Positions 54,101 through 61,981 of a DNA stretch of 64,000 nucleotides are shown in pieces. This DNA comes from Pseudoduganella sp. GTDB lineage: Bacteria; Pseudomonadota; Gammaproteobacteria; Burkholderiales; Burkholderiaceae_D. Numbering within the stretch: the stretch's first letter is position 1; each line of letters opens with the position of its first letter. A program made the position numbers and the translations under genes. Under the pieces are notes generated by a model, which worked only from the letters and a program-made list of their open reading frames with translations, was not told the DNA's origin and did no database searches. The stretch covers positions 52,774-116,773 of the forward strand of contig JAJTCO010000004.1 of assembly GCA_021323265.1 (NCBI GenBank), given 5' to 3'.

Positions 54101-57100
54101 GTGGCGTAGACGCTCACCTCCCCGGCAGCGTTGACCTTCACCACGCGCGCCAGGTCCGCCTCGGCCACATAGAAGTTGCCGGCCGCATCGCGCGTAATGC
54201 CCTGCGGGTTGCGCAGGTTGCGCACGAATGGCGCGATCTTGCCGTCGCCGGCAGCCACCTTGACCAGCGTGCCGTCGCTGCTGTTGGTCACCACGTAGTT
54301 GCCCGCATCGTCCTTGACCAGCGCCACCGGCGCGGAGAAGCCGTTGCGCGCCAGGACGGTCTCCTGCCCGCTGGCCGAGCGCAGCACCAGGCGGCTCTCG
54401 CCGTTGAAGCGGCCCGCCAGCAGCATGCCGTCGGCCGTGAAGGTGATGGCCGCGATGTCGTTGATCTGGGTGGTGTCGAAACGCGTCGCCACGCCTTGCG
54501 GCGACAGGCGGTACAGGATGCTGCTGTAGCCGGACCAGATATTGCCGGCGGCGTCCAGCGCCGCGTCGGCATAGGTGCCGCCGTTGGGCAGCTGGCCCAG
54601 CACGGTCTGGTTGCCGTTGGTGTCCAGGCGCAGCACCTTGCCGTCCGAGTAGTTGACGGTGTACAGCCAGCCCTCCGGCGCCAGCTTCAGCTTGCGCGCG
54701 CGCAGCAGCGGCGCGCCGCTGGACACGGTGCGCAGGCTCGCTTCGGTCTGGCCGTTGACCGGCTCCTGCGCCGCCAGCGTGACCTTCAAGTGCATGTCGC
54801 CCGGCGCCAGCACCTGGTTGCCGGTGTTGACCACGTCGCCGGTGAAGGTGACCACGGTCTTGGCGCCGGCTTGCGCCAGCGGCGGGTCGGCCAGCACGCC
54901 GCCGGCCAGGCGCGGCGCGCTCACCACATCGAAGCCGGCATCGGCTTCCGCCACCACGCGGCCGGACAGGTCGAAGGCGCGCGCCTTGACCATGTAATGC
55001 CCGCCCGGCAGGCGCAAGGTGTTCCACTCCAGCATCAGCTCCAGCGTGCTGTTGGCGCCCAGCGCCAGCGGCCGGTTGTCCGGCTCCTGGCCGCGCCAGC
55101 TCACGCCCGGGTTGCCCAGGTAGGTGTGCACGATGTTGCCTTCCTGGTTGATCACCTGCGCCGTCACCAGCAGCGTGGCGCCGCTGGCGGCATTGTTCGC
55201 CAACAGGATCTCCAGCGGGATCAGGCCGGACGCGAAATAGCTCTGCTCCGGCGTCGCCACCTTGATGAAGCTGATGTCGGCCGCCGTGCTGTCGCGCTTT
55301 TGCAGCTTGACATCCAGCGTCGCGTTGCCGGGCTGCGGCAGCGCCACGTTCAGCACCTGCGAGAAGTAGTCGGTCGCGCCCACGTTCAGCGCGAAGCCGG
55401 TGCCGGTGATACCGCTGATGCGGTACTTGCCCTGGGCGTCGGTCTGCACCGGCGCGCCCAGCCCTTGCACCGCCACCGTGGCCCCGGCCACCGGCGCGCC
55501 GGTGGCGCCGTCGGTCACCACGCCGCTCAGGATGGAGGACGTCGGCATGGCCGACAGCGCGATGTCGCCGATCGCGTTGGGGCCGGCCACCACCATGCCG
55601 CTGCCGCTGACCGCCTGGTAGCCCGGCGCGCTGACCGCGATGGTGATGCTGCCAGGCGCCACGTTGGCCACGCTGAAGGCGCCGCCGGTGGTACTGGTCA
55701 CGCTCTGGCCGGCCACCTGCACGATCGCGCCGACAATGCCGGCCTTGGTGCTGGCGTTGATCACCTTGCCGCTGATGGTGGCGCTGGTCGGCGCCGGTTT
55801 CGAGCTCGGCGTCAGGCCCGGCGAGAAGGTGTAGCTGGTGTTGGCCACCACCTCCAGGTTGGCGGTCACGGTGCGGTAATTGGGCGCCGTCACGGTCACC
55901 GTCAGCGGGCCCGGGCTCAGGTTGGTGATGGTGAAGGCGCCGCTGGCGTTGGTGGTGGCCGCGGCGGTGCCGGCCGCCACCACGGCGCCGGACACCGGTT
56001 GGCCGCTGTCGTTGCGCACGATGCCCGACAGCGTGGCGCTCAGCGAGGCCGGCGCCAGCGCCACCGTGCCGATGCTCAGGCTCTGGCCGGCGCCCAGGGT
56101 CAGGCTCACGTCGCGGCTGGCGTAGCCCAGGCGCGCGAAGCGCAGCGTCAGGTTGCCGCCGGCGATGCCGGACAGGGTGAAGTTGCCGTTGGCGTCGCTG
56201 CCGGTGGCGGCGTCGCCGCCGGCCACCACCTGCACGCTGGCGCCGGCCAGCGGCAGGCCGCTGGCGGCGTCGGCCACCATGCCGCGCACCGCCGCGCTGC
56301 CGTTGCTGGCCGGCGGGTTGTTGACCAGGTAGAGCGCGCGCAGCGCCACGGCGGTCAGGTACGGGTCGTCGTTCCAGCTGCCGTTGGCGGCCTGAGTGGC
56401 CAGCAGCGCGTCGGCGGCCGGCTTGAGCACGGCCTGGTCGGCGGTCTGGGTGGCCAGCACCCACAGCGCCAGCGCATTGTCGAAGGGGTTGCCGAAATTG
56501 CCGGCCGCGTTGCGCTGCGCCAGCAGCCAGTTCAGCGACTTGGCGCCGAAGCTGCCCGCGCCCGGCTGGCCGGACCAGGCGGCCGAGGCCAGCAGCGCTT
56601 TCAGCGTCGCGTACAGACTGGCCTGGCGGTGCACGGCAAACGAGCCATCCTCCAGGTGGTTGGCGTCCAGGAAGGCCAGCGCGCGCGTCACGGCGGCCGT
56701 GTCGGGCTGGGCGCCGCCGGCGCGCTGCGCCAGCAGCATCCACGAGGTGTCGGCGATGTTCGACGCGTAGCCGCCGTCGCCGCCGTAGCCGCCGTCGCCG
56801 TTCTGGCGCTTTTGCAGCTCCTCCACCAGCGCCGGCTGGGCCACCCCGCCGTAGCCCAGGGCCCAGGCGCGGCGCGCCATGTATTCGGTGCTCAAGTCCT
56901 GCTCGGCCGTCAGGGCCTGGCGCAGCGCCGCCTGGCTGGCGGCGGGCGCGCCCAGCAGCTTCAGGGTGTACAGCGCCTCGCTGCGGGCCTGCAGCGGCGT
57001 GGCGATCGAACCGGCCTCGCCGGCCAGCGCGCCGTCCGGCTGCACTTGCGCCTGCAGCCAGCCCAGGCCGCGGCTGACGGGCGTGTCCTGCGCCACGGCG

Positions 57101-57183
57101 GGCGCATTGCACAGCATCAAGGGGAGGAGTAGAGCAAACGACAGGAGGCGGCTGGCGGCCGTGCGGACGAGTTTCACGTTCAT
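48133..57183 (-). CDS. Giant secreted multidomain protein (toroid, CnaB repeats, NHL propellers)
   Basis: 3016-aa exported protein; the signal peptide ends near APAVAQD and the start is ATG 57183. Residues 25-285 form an alpha/alpha-toroid of squalene-cyclase/prenyltransferase-repeat type (QNGDGGYGGDGGYASNIADT, LATQAANGSWNDDPYLTAVA). Four carboxypeptidase-regulatory (CnaB-like) units follow (about 290-625; e.g. SGVVTDGATGAPVAGATV). CARDB-like parts lead to NHL-type propeller repeats (about 850-2150; LRNPQGITRDAAGNFYVAE, LGTPYGLAFDAAGTLYVSDT). The C-terminus has a ThuA/amidotransferase-like part (NTYWISGK, GEGLIVDGVHDN) and DUF11-like strands. No obvious catalytic set was found. It probably partners the RHS protein as surface scaffold, receptor binder or chaperone. 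Confidence 0.88.
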   Translation of the reverse strand: MNVKLVRTAASRLLSFALLLPLMLCNAPAVAQDTPVSRGLGWLQAQVQPDGALAGEAGSIATPLQARSEALYTLKLLGAPAASQAALRQALTAEQDLSTEYMARRAWALGYGGVAQPALVEELQKRQNGDGGYGGDGGYASNIADTSWMLLAQRAGGAQPDTAAVTRALAFLDANHLEDGSFAVHRQASLYATLKALLASAAWSGQPGAGSFGAKSLNWLLAQRNAAGNFGNPFDNALALWVLATQTADQAVLKPAADALLATQAANGSWNDDPYLTAVALRALYLVNNPPASNGSAAVRGMVADAASGLPLAGASVQVVAGGDAATGSDANGNFTLSGIAGGNLTLRFARLGYASRDVSLTLGAGQSLSIGTVALAPASLSATLSGIVRNDSGQPVSGAVVAAGTAAATTNASGAFTITNLSPGPLTVTVTAPNYRTVTANLEVVANTSYTFSPGLTPSSKPAPTSATISGKVINASTKAGIVGAIVQVAGQSVTSTTGGAFSVANVAPGSITIAVSAPGYQAVSGSGMVVAGPNAIGDIALSAMPTSSILSGVVTDGATGAPVAGATVAVQGLGAPVQTDAQGKYRISGITGTGFALNVGATDYFSQVLNVALPQPGNATLDVKLQKRDSTAADISFIKVATPEQSYFASGLIPLEILLANNAASGATLLVTAQVINQEGNIVHTYLGNPGVSWRGQEPDNRPLALGANSTLELMLEWNTLRLPGGHYMVKARAFDLSGRVVAEADAGFDVVSAPRLAGGVLADPPLAQAGAKTVVTFTGDVVNTGNQVLAPGDMHLKVTLAAQEPVNGQTEASLRTVSSGAPLLRARKLKLAPEGWLYTVNYSDGKVLRLDTNGNQTVLGQLPNGGTYADAALDAAGNIWSGYSSILYRLSPQGVATRFDTTQINDIAAITFTADGMLLAGRFNGESRLVLRSASGQETVLARNGFSAPVALVKDDAGNYVVTNSSDGTLVKVAAGDGKIAPFVRNLRNPQGITRDAAGNFYVAEADLARVVKVNAAGEVSVYATGLGTPYGLAFDAAGTLYVSDTNNDSIHAVQPNGTVRLFARGFGYQPRGMAYDANGDLLLLNSGDGTLRRKDAQNNISFVASGMSQPHTMVVLPNGDYLVTEYGNGRVTRISNGVKSSFATGLSGPVGIALDGAGNVHVTEYSGNRVARFAPDGSKLGVTESLLVRPYQVRAARNGDVYIRNSGSMVRLSNGEYKYWHRSFNYSNWTPDVTPGTLLALSGTTLVRIDAAGAVSTVRSNLPFTPYAVAVDPDGNIYLSDHNNRKIHKLDTAGMLRELVTMPHHTYTASMSDLQADGAGNMVVRTGGGFYRLTTEGALTPFTFSLPHVYNWTIGRAGEIVVFNYDKTYRVNTATGATTLLMPRGAYGPNGHIAFGSVDPSDKLWVVDDNLYTLTAHTLAGEESARLHGFENPTSIVFSGSEMRFVDNAERFMWYAGDAYPSYMGKFPARYLAHGGGVTYGTAANASVNKYVGGAKVYETYHAAGSYALGGLAVRADGGLAFSYWDDGRVVVLGPNKAVEQDYAGLRAPQGLAFDASGKLYVASNVNNMVLRFAPESGPAGSIFARMNSPLGLAFNGAGELYVSRTNGIDRVNGAGIVSNLSGVGGASGLLTDGDQLLFANRSSSQLSKLRNQQGGWVAEVFASGLSNPVALRQLEGGATLLLNVGNNTIVSYQDGKIDHLANVPSGMAAFDRAPDGSMLAVGSSGTVVRIGADGVASDLLMSNLVNRWQLNGVAVGSDTQSYLVAQDDSSRGVLYAMAQSTPVQPPAVGSVVFEASVPMAELGIDGSYQKLNFGTWVPPFGGDFRIEMTRAGIDGSMQNFLHVGPNAQSQLTAARSELPPGDSVLQMCLDLKGADYTTISRVEMGQVRTVSKSLTPRGMSSDRAGNLYVTDSAKLYRTDASGSSTVIASGMNLAFGLAADSKENFYVASRNASTGRYEVLRITREGATSVVADLGVNNAAGVQVNSRDEVLVGTVGKLLKVTQQGVVTTVATSGFPSPRGIAVDGRDNVYVQNENHSVAMVKPDGSSVAIFSKADGVDHPFFEGDGYPNIAADCADNFYIAPYQWNRINQNGEEYSLAQVVPRTGQIARLFDTRTIAPNLADIDYLAFDRFNNRILMWNDNDQSIWQVPVTCGAIGVQAHLVAKPGQMLTGASKPPSAVVPLPDGRTEYVWSMRDVTAQGAQVCFGANQVGMQLGEVRSTLDSGHISFQNTFAAGDVTVPLKVPMVRAANVVNIGATTDKPEYLAGESALVTTTLGNANTAVANGDLRVDVYDARNELVNTVTQQAVGIPAGGSLQVNGAYAAGQLQPGVYTARAVLSENGQAVASANVDFRVLADLSQAAAVSALALDRQNYAPADRVGISSRVTGQSANVTMENLTLAIQVYDPSNAQVFGKAHAIVQLAPGAKLELASPFRMVNAAPGTYRVEQQLRDSAGRVLDSRSGAYAVSSSAETGYGLGGSITAMPKQVPIGDSLAFTFQVTNNGNSALDNLPLTVSLLDPVLQQVRAEFPYATSLAVGATYNGAGNWLADGVVGRDYVAKLGATVGGKQLTLAQDAFQLLDKAKPDVKLAVEQKLLAGNRVLALVSCNDDENDAPGNGGKPPVCVTERSQAIGAALTELEVPHLVVTSPEAFQAKLRTGQFNTYWISGKEDKMNAQQVAELRERIFGGEGLIVDGVHDNRNKVFDAMTGIRYRGKIGETELPVRFNGPLFEAQRLQSVGRAIKPDAEGSTPQAVFEGSMPHSDGPAVFSNRYGHGASMLFGFDLAGSLAKQPGWLPVLRSALAAVLQPQSAEVPMGGALVPLRTTITNQSEAVELEVTTRLPAGATYLSSEPDAVFDQATGTVRWKLTLSAGQSVSLDLQVLAPAAAGQYVLETTVSWLDKGTPVQYGDQLQRSVTVNSASQFGGAALEAIGKLAVSHPKDRKVRDAAANAVRSGMGSFAAGTPAGYAAAIASLIDATDSLIALPVETAPIRQRIDSVLREAGWRWSRFQPQ

Positions 57184-57272
57184 TCCCTGGCTGGTTAGGT
57201 TTTTAATGCCTAATGGCAATATCGTCGGCCAGCTTAGCAGAATGTCTTTTGTGATAACTTTCAGAAAAAATA

Positions 57273-57299
57273 AATATAGATCATTCCCAAACAGTTCAA
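57273..57299 (-). promoter_or_regulatory. Candidate promoter of the giant-protein operon
   Basis: The 202-nt gap before the giant gene is AT-rich. On the minus strand TTGAAC (57299-57294) and TATATT (57278-57273) are spaced by 15 nt, slightly short for sigma70. The rest of the gap shows nothing clear. Confidence 0.35.
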
Positions 57300-57385
57300 A
57301 GCGTGCTAGCTGCCTCTTTCCTATTGGGAAGTTTGTGTCTTAGTTCATTGATGACTTCACGATTGCAAGTAGTGCCGTTGTGGCA

Positions 57386-58303
57386 TTACTCATACAGGCT
57401 GGGCGAACCGGCACCGGCCCGCAGCACGCTCGAGGCGGCGCTGCCGCTGGCCGCGCGCACCACCACGTCGGTCTCGCCGCCTTCCGGCTGGCCGGGCCGC
57501 ACCAGCTCGTAGGCGATGGTGGCGTTGTCCAGCCACAGGATCTGGTCGTCCAGGCTGCGCGCCTCGGGCAGCACCCACTCGCGCCCGCTGGCTGGCTCGT
57601 AGATGGCCGGCAGCCAGCCGCCGCCGGGCTTGCGGCGCTTGAAGGCGATGCGCTTGCCGTCCGGCGAATAGGACGGGCACTCCATGTCCTTGCGCACCAG
57701 CAGCAACGTCTTGGCGGTCAAGTCGCCCTGGGCCAGGAACACTTCCCCGCCCGCTCCCACGGTGGCCATGAAGCGGGCCGGCGCGGCCGGGTCGAAGGTC
57801 ACGCCCCACACGTTGAAGCGGCGTGCCGGCATTTGCAGCGCGGCGCTTTCCACCACGCGGAAGGTCGACAGGTCGGCCAGCAGGCGCTTGCGCGCGGCGT
57901 CCACCACGTAGGTGCGGGTCGCGAAATCCGTGCCGGTATAGGTGTGGCCGCTCGAGAAGCCGGTGAAGGCCACCAGGCCGCCGTTGCCGGCCACGCGCAC
58001 CCGGCTTGCCAGCAGCACGTTGGGGAAGGACAGCGTCAGCGCCACCTGCCCCGCCTTGTCGGCCAAGTCCAGCTTGAGGCCCTGGCCCGGCACCGCGCGC
58101 AGGCAGGCCAGCACGCCGGCGCTGTAGTGCACGCGCTCGCAGCGCAGGCCGAGCTGGCCGTGCGGCTGGCCGCCGGGCAGCTTGAGCAGGTCGATGCGGC
58201 CGGCCTCGGCGCCCTGGCTATGGCGCGTCAGCAGGCTGGCGCCATGGGCGGGCGCGGCGCTTAGGAACAGGCAGGCGATGGCGGCGAACAGGGACGGCTT
58301 CAT
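57386..58303 (-). CDS. Secreted TolB-like beta-propeller protein
   Basis: 305-aa exported protein with a signal peptide (LFAAIACLFLSAAPAHGA). The start at ATG 58303 overlaps the MFS stop by 4 nt (ATGA). Repeats of PD40/WD40-like type are visible (ECPSYSPDGKRIAFKRRKPG, SLDDQILWLDNATIAYELV). There is no catalytic motif. Coupling to an MFS transporter upstream suggests a periplasmic partner. It lies upstream of the giant gene but is separated from it by about 200 nt and a promoter-like element. Confidence 0.82.
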   Translation of the reverse strand: MKPSLFAAIACLFLSAAPAHGASLLTRHSQGAEAGRIDLLKLPGGQPHGQLGLRCERVHYSAGVLACLRAVPGQGLKLDLADKAGQVALTLSFPNVLLASRVRVAGNGGLVAFTGFSSGHTYTGTDFATRTYVVDAARKRLLADLSTFRVVESAALQMPARRFNVWGVTFDPAAPARFMATVGAGGEVFLAQGDLTAKTLLLVRKDMECPSYSPDGKRIAFKRRKPGGGWLPAIYEPASGREWVLPEARSLDDQILWLDNATIAYELVRPGQPEGGETDVVVRAASGSAASSVLRAGAGSPSLYE

Positions 58304-59589
58304 GGTGTTTCGGGCAGGAGTTGGACGGGCGCGCCGGCCGGGCGCAGCGGGTTGAACAGGGCGAACACGGCCAGCGCGCACAGCAGGCCGGCGCCGTACA
58401 CCAGCACCGCGCCGGCCACGTCGTAACGGTCCCACAGCAGGCCGAACAGCATCGACGAGGCCAGCTTGGCGCCGGCCACGCCGGCCGCGAACAGGGCCAG
58501 GCTCAGACCGCGCGCCGCCGGCGGCACCGCGGCCGCCACGGCGGCCATCAGCACGCCGTCGGTAGCGGCCACATAGCAGCCCAGCAGCAGCACCAGGGCG
58601 GCGGCCTGCCACAGTGGCGGCGTCACGCCGGCCGCGCCCCACAGCAGGCCATACAGCGGCAGCAGCAGGACGTGGGCGGCCAGGAACACGCGCAGGCGGC
58701 CGACGCGGTCGGCCAGCCAGCCGACCGGCGCGGCCAGCAGCAGGAACGCCGCGGCGGTGCCGACCGGCAGCAGCGGCTGCATGAACGGTTCCAGCGCGAA
58801 GCTTTGCTGCATCTGGGCGTAGATCATGCCTTCACTGACGGTAAACAGCGACAGCAGCATGGCCGCGGCCAGCAGCTTGCGGCAGGCCGGCGGCAGGCAG
58901 CGCTGCCAATGCGCGCGCAGCGGCAGGCGCGCCGGACGCGCCGGTGCGGGCGGCGTGGCGGGCGGCACCAGGCGCCAGAACACCGCCAGGCCGGACAATG
59001 CGAACGCCAACGCCACGCAAAACAGCAGGGAATATTCACTGGGCGCCAGGAACAGCAGGCCGGACGCCAGCAACGGCCCGGCCAGCGCGCCGGCCCCGTC
59101 CAGCGCGCGGTGCGTGCCGAAGGCCAGGCCCAGCTGGCCGGCCGGCACGCTGGCGGCCAGGATGGTGTCGCGCGGCGCGGCGCGCAAGCCCTTGCCCATG
59201 CGGTCCAGCGCCAGGCAGGCCACGATGGCGGCGAAGGCGCCGCTGGCCAGCAGGGCCAGCTTGGCCAGCACCGACATCGCATAGCCGGCGCCGGCCACCA
59301 GCTTGCTGCGCCCGCTGCCATAGGTCAGCAAGCCACCCAGCAACAAGGCCGCGACCGCGGCGCCGCCGCGGAACAGGCCGTCCGCCACACCGAACTCGGC
59401 CGGCGACAGGCGCAAGGCCAGCATCAGGTAGACCGGCAGCACGCTGGCCACCATTTCCGTCGACACGTCCGTCAGCAGGCTGGTGGCGCCCAGCGCGTAC
59501 ACCGTGCGCGGCAGCGGCTGGCCCACCTGGCCCGGGTGCGCCGCCGCGCGGCGGCTGCGCCATTGGTTGAAGATCTCGGCGAAATACAT
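58300..59589 (-). CDS. MFS transporter
   Basis: 429-aa transporter with 12 predicted membrane helices. It shows the N-terminal MFS pattern (SLLTDVSTEMVASVLPVYL), RMGKGLRAAPRDTILA in the loop 2-3/4-5 region and GWLADRVGRLRV in the second half, matching the GxxxDrxGrr motif. RMGKG.R.APRDTILA is typical of a group of uncharacterised efflux-type MFS proteins. The start was taken at ATG 59589, 6 nt after AGGG, rather than 59595. The substrate is unknown; the propeller protein downstream is its coupled partner. Confidence 0.9.
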   Translation of the reverse strand: MYFAEIFNQWRSRRAAAHPGQVGQPLPRTVYALGATSLLTDVSTEMVASVLPVYLMLALRLSPAEFGVADGLFRGGAAVAALLLGGLLTYGSGRSKLVAGAGYAMSVLAKLALLASGAFAAIVACLALDRMGKGLRAAPRDTILAASVPAGQLGLAFGTHRALDGAGALAGPLLASGLLFLAPSEYSLLFCVALAFALSGLAVFWRLVPPATPPAPARPARLPLRAHWQRCLPPACRKLLAAAMLLSLFTVSEGMIYAQMQQSFALEPFMQPLLPVGTAAAFLLLAAPVGWLADRVGRLRVFLAAHVLLLPLYGLLWGAAGVTPPLWQAAALVLLLGCYVAATDGVLMAAVAAAVPPAARGLSLALFAAGVAGAKLASSMLFGLLWDRYDVAGAVLVYGAGLLCALAVFALFNPLRPAGAPVQLLPETP

Positions 59590-59691
59590 CGGCATCCCTG
59601 AAAGGCCCGCGCGGGCGACGCGCTAGCTTAGCAGACGAATGCTGAGTGGAAATGTTTTTGATTTACTATCAAACCGATAGTGTTGTGCGCA

Positions 59692-60288
59692 CTACAGTGT
59701 CTTGACGAACTCGCGTACACCGCCCAGCAGCATCTCGATCGACATCGCCGCCAGAATCAGGCCCATCAGGCGTTCGAAGGCCGTCATCACCTGCGGGCCA
59801 AGCACCTTCTGCAGCCGCTCGGCGCCAAGGAACACTGCCAGCCAGACCACCACCACGGCGCCCAGCGCCGCCATGTGCACCAGCACCTCGCTGGTGGTCT
59901 CGCGCGAGAACAGCAGCACGGTGGCCAGCGCGGACGGCCCGGCCAGCGCCGGGATGGCCAGCGGCACGATGAACGGCTCGCCGCCCTCCTGCTTGCCGAG
60001 CACCCCGTCCGGGTGCGGGAACACCATGCGGATCGCGATCAGCAGCAGGATCACGCTGCCGGCAATGCGCAGCGACGCTTCCGACAGGCTCAGGGCCTTC
60101 AGGAAGTGGCTGCCGAAGAACATGAACACCAGCAGCACCACGAAGGCGATCAGGCACTCGCGCACCACGATCCTGGCGCGCCGCTTGGGCGGCACGGTGG
60201 CGAGCGCCGATGCAAAAATCGGCACGTTGCCGAACGGGTCGGTGACCAGCATCAGCAGGATAAAGGTTTGGAAGAAGTCTTGGGTCAT
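59692..60288 (-). CDS. MarC-family integral membrane protein
   Basis: 198-aa protein with six membrane helices. The start at ATG 60288 overlaps the upstream stop by 4 nt. Motifs LMLVTDPFGNVPIF and AIPALAGPSALATVLLFS match the MarC (NAAT) family, with two inverted DPxGxxP/xPxxxGPG-type signatures. Despite the old name the family is not a proven drug exporter. It pairs with the DUF4034 gene. Confidence 0.93.
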   Translation of the reverse strand: MTQDFFQTFILLMLVTDPFGNVPIFASALATVPPKRRARIVVRECLIAFVVLLVFMFFGSHFLKALSLSEASLRIAGSVILLLIAIRMVFPHPDGVLGKQEGGEPFIVPLAIPALAGPSALATVLLFSRETTSEVLVHMAALGAVVVVWLAVFLGAERLQKVLGPQVMTAFERLMGLILAAMSIEMLLGGVREFVKTL

Positions 60289-61292
60289 GAGCGGGAGTTT
60301 ACACCACTGGCTTGCACTGGCGTAGGCGGCGTTGCCGCACTGCCCCTGCCCTTGCCCAGCTTGCGGTCGCATTCGCCCACGCCGGCCACGTCCGGCCACA
60401 GTTCGGGCACGATGCGCTCGCCCAGTTGCTGGCGCAGCCTGTGGTAGGTCGCGCGGTCGTTGGCACGACAGGCGAAGGAGGCGAACTTGTTGCGGACGCG
60501 CAGGTCCTGCGGATAGCGCTGCAGCAGGTCTTCGAAACCCGCCTTCACCATGCGCCACTCCGGCAGGCCGCGCTGCTCACGGAACTGGATCGCGTCGCTG
60601 CCGTTGCCGTCCTCGCGCCAATACAGGCGCGCATACATGGCGCCGCCTTCGACCGCCTTGGTGAAGAACACGGCGCGGCGCGCGAACTGGTCGAACTGCA
60701 CGGCGCTGCCGCCCCGGCGCGGACTGTAGGCTTGCGCCATGGCGAAGTGGATCTGCAAGTCGTTGGGGAACACCTGCACTGCATCCAGGTAGGCGCGCGC
60801 CGCCAGATGGCGCGAGGCAGCCCCTTCGAGCTGCAGGCTGATGTTCAGGCTGTGCCACAGCGGGCAGTCATTGGCTTGCGCCTTGACCTGCTGCAGGCTC
60901 GCCTTGCCGCGTCCCAGCTGCTCCTGGTAGAAGTCCATGGCCTCCTTCGGCATCTGGCCCACTGCCCCCAGGCGCAGCTGCGATGCGTAGGCGCGCCAGT
61001 AGATGGCCTCCACCATGGCCGCCGCCAGCGAGGCCGGGGCCTGCTGGCGCCACTGCGCCAGCGCGTTGCGATCGGCTTCCCAGGCCTGCTGGGTGCGGAA
61101 GTAATTGTCGAACTGCGCCTCGAAGGCGGCACTGTCGCCGCGGCACGCGTCGCGCAGGCCGCGCTCGATGGCGTCGAATTTGCGCTCGGCCCACTGCTTT
61201 TGCAACGCGGGCGGCCTGGCCGCGACCGGGCCCGGCTCATGGGCGGCGCTGGCCAGCATCATGGACATCAACAGCGAAGGAAACATCGACAT
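60285..61292 (-). CDS. Exported DUF4034-like protein
   Basis: 335-aa protein with an N-terminal signal-like segment (FPSLLMSMMLASAAHEPG). The body is helical and TPR-like (FDAIERGLRDACRGDSAAFE, YLDAVQVFPNDLQIHFAMAQ, FEDLLQRYPQDLRVRNKFAS), as in DUF4034 proteins. The track start is TTG; the ATG at 61292 (or 61286, better spaced from GGGA) is more likely. It is coupled to marC by ATGA overlap. The function is unknown. Confidence 0.8.
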   Translation of the reverse strand: MSMFPSLLMSMMLASAAHEPGPVAARPPALQKQWAERKFDAIERGLRDACRGDSAAFEAQFDNYFRTQQAWEADRNALAQWRQQAPASLAAAMVEAIYWRAYASQLRLGAVGQMPKEAMDFYQEQLGRGKASLQQVKAQANDCPLWHSLNISLQLEGAASRHLAARAYLDAVQVFPNDLQIHFAMAQAYSPRRGGSAVQFDQFARRAVFFTKAVEGGAMYARLYWREDGNGSDAIQFREQRGLPEWRMVKAGFEDLLQRYPQDLRVRNKFASFACRANDRATYHRLRQQLGERIVPELWPDVAGVGECDRKLGKGRGSAATPPTPVQASGVNSRS

Positions 61293-61331
61293 TCCCGGCA
61301 ACGGCAAAAAGATGCCAAGAATTGTATAGTC

Positions 61332-61446
61332 ATTTCCTTTCGGAAATATCTCAAATTGCCACTGCTGGATATTTTTTTAATGAATTGTGGCAAATTCAGT
61401 ACAGCAGCCGCATGCTGGCGGCGCCGCTGATGCCGGAGTCCGGCAT
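61332..61446. promoter_or_regulatory. Three inverted repeats in the divergent DUF4034/FKBP region
   Basis: ATTTCC-TTTC-GGAAAT (61332-61347); AATTGCCAC (61354) facing GTGGCAAATT (61387-61396) around a T-rich core; and ATGCCGGA-G-TCCGGCAT (61430-61446). They flank the likely promoters of both genes and may be operators. Confidence 0.4.
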
Positions 61447-61518
61447 GCCGCCATTGCTAGCGATGCTCAAGTGGCTTACGCTGCGCGTCATGCCTATTTT
61501 TAATTGAAAAGAGAAACC

Positions 61519-61959
61519 ATGAAGCGACTGTTTTCCACCTGCGTTATCGGCCTGAGCCTCACCCTGTCCCTGGCCGCCTGCGACCGCGCCAAGGCGCCGG
61601 TCCAGGCCGACGTCCCTGCCATACCCCTGCAAAAGATCGATACCGCGCCCGGCACCGGCGCCGAAGCGCTCGCCGGTGCGACGGTTGTCGTCAACTATAC
61701 CGGCTGGATCTATGAGCCCAATTCGCCGCAGCAGCACGGCGCGCAGTTCGATTCTTCCGTCGGGCGCAGCCCGTTCAGCTTCAAGCTGGGCGCGGGACAG
61801 GTCATCCCGGGCTGGGACCAGGGCGTGCAAGGCATGAAGGTCGGCGGCAAGCGCACCCTGGTGGTGCCGGCCAGCCTGGGCTACGGCAGCAACGGGGTCG
61901 GCCCGATTCCGCCCAACGCCAACTTGATCTTCGACGTCGAGCTGCTGGAGGTGCGCTAA
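61519..61959 (+). CDS. FKBP-type peptidyl-prolyl isomerase, lipoprotein
   Basis: 146-aa exported foldase. The signal peptide ends in the lipobox LSLAAC, so it is probably lipid-anchored. The FKBP domain shows VVVNYTGWIYE, QFDSSVGRSPFSFKLG, VIPGWDQGVQGMKVGGKR, YGSNGVGPIPPNANLIFDVEL, with active-site Tyr, Asp, Trp and Ile in place. The start at 61519 was preferred to the track TTG. Convergent with the phosphoribosyltransferase gene. Confidence 0.96.
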   Translation: MKRLFSTCVIGLSLTLSLAACDRAKAPVQADVPAIPLQKIDTAPGTGAEALAGATVVVNYTGWIYEPNSPQQHGAQFDSSVGRSPFSFKLGAGQVIPGWDQGVQGMKVGGKRTLVVPASLGYGSNGVGPIPPNANLIFDVELLEVR

Positions 61960-61981
61960 GGAACAGCGGAACCGTCGGCGA

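Noticed and set aside
48121-57132. 3003-codon open frame on the plus strand opposite the giant gene
   Set aside because: It is in register with the sense codons; the lack of TTA, CTA and TCA in a GC-rich sense gene leaves the antisense frame open. The translation is His/Arg/Ala/Gln-rich with no domains, while the sense frame has a signal peptide and repeats.
61412-61504. 31-codon hydrophobic ORF upstream of the FKBP gene
   Set aside because: No ribosome-binding site, and it overlaps a palindrome that explains its repeated MPESGMP-like sequence.
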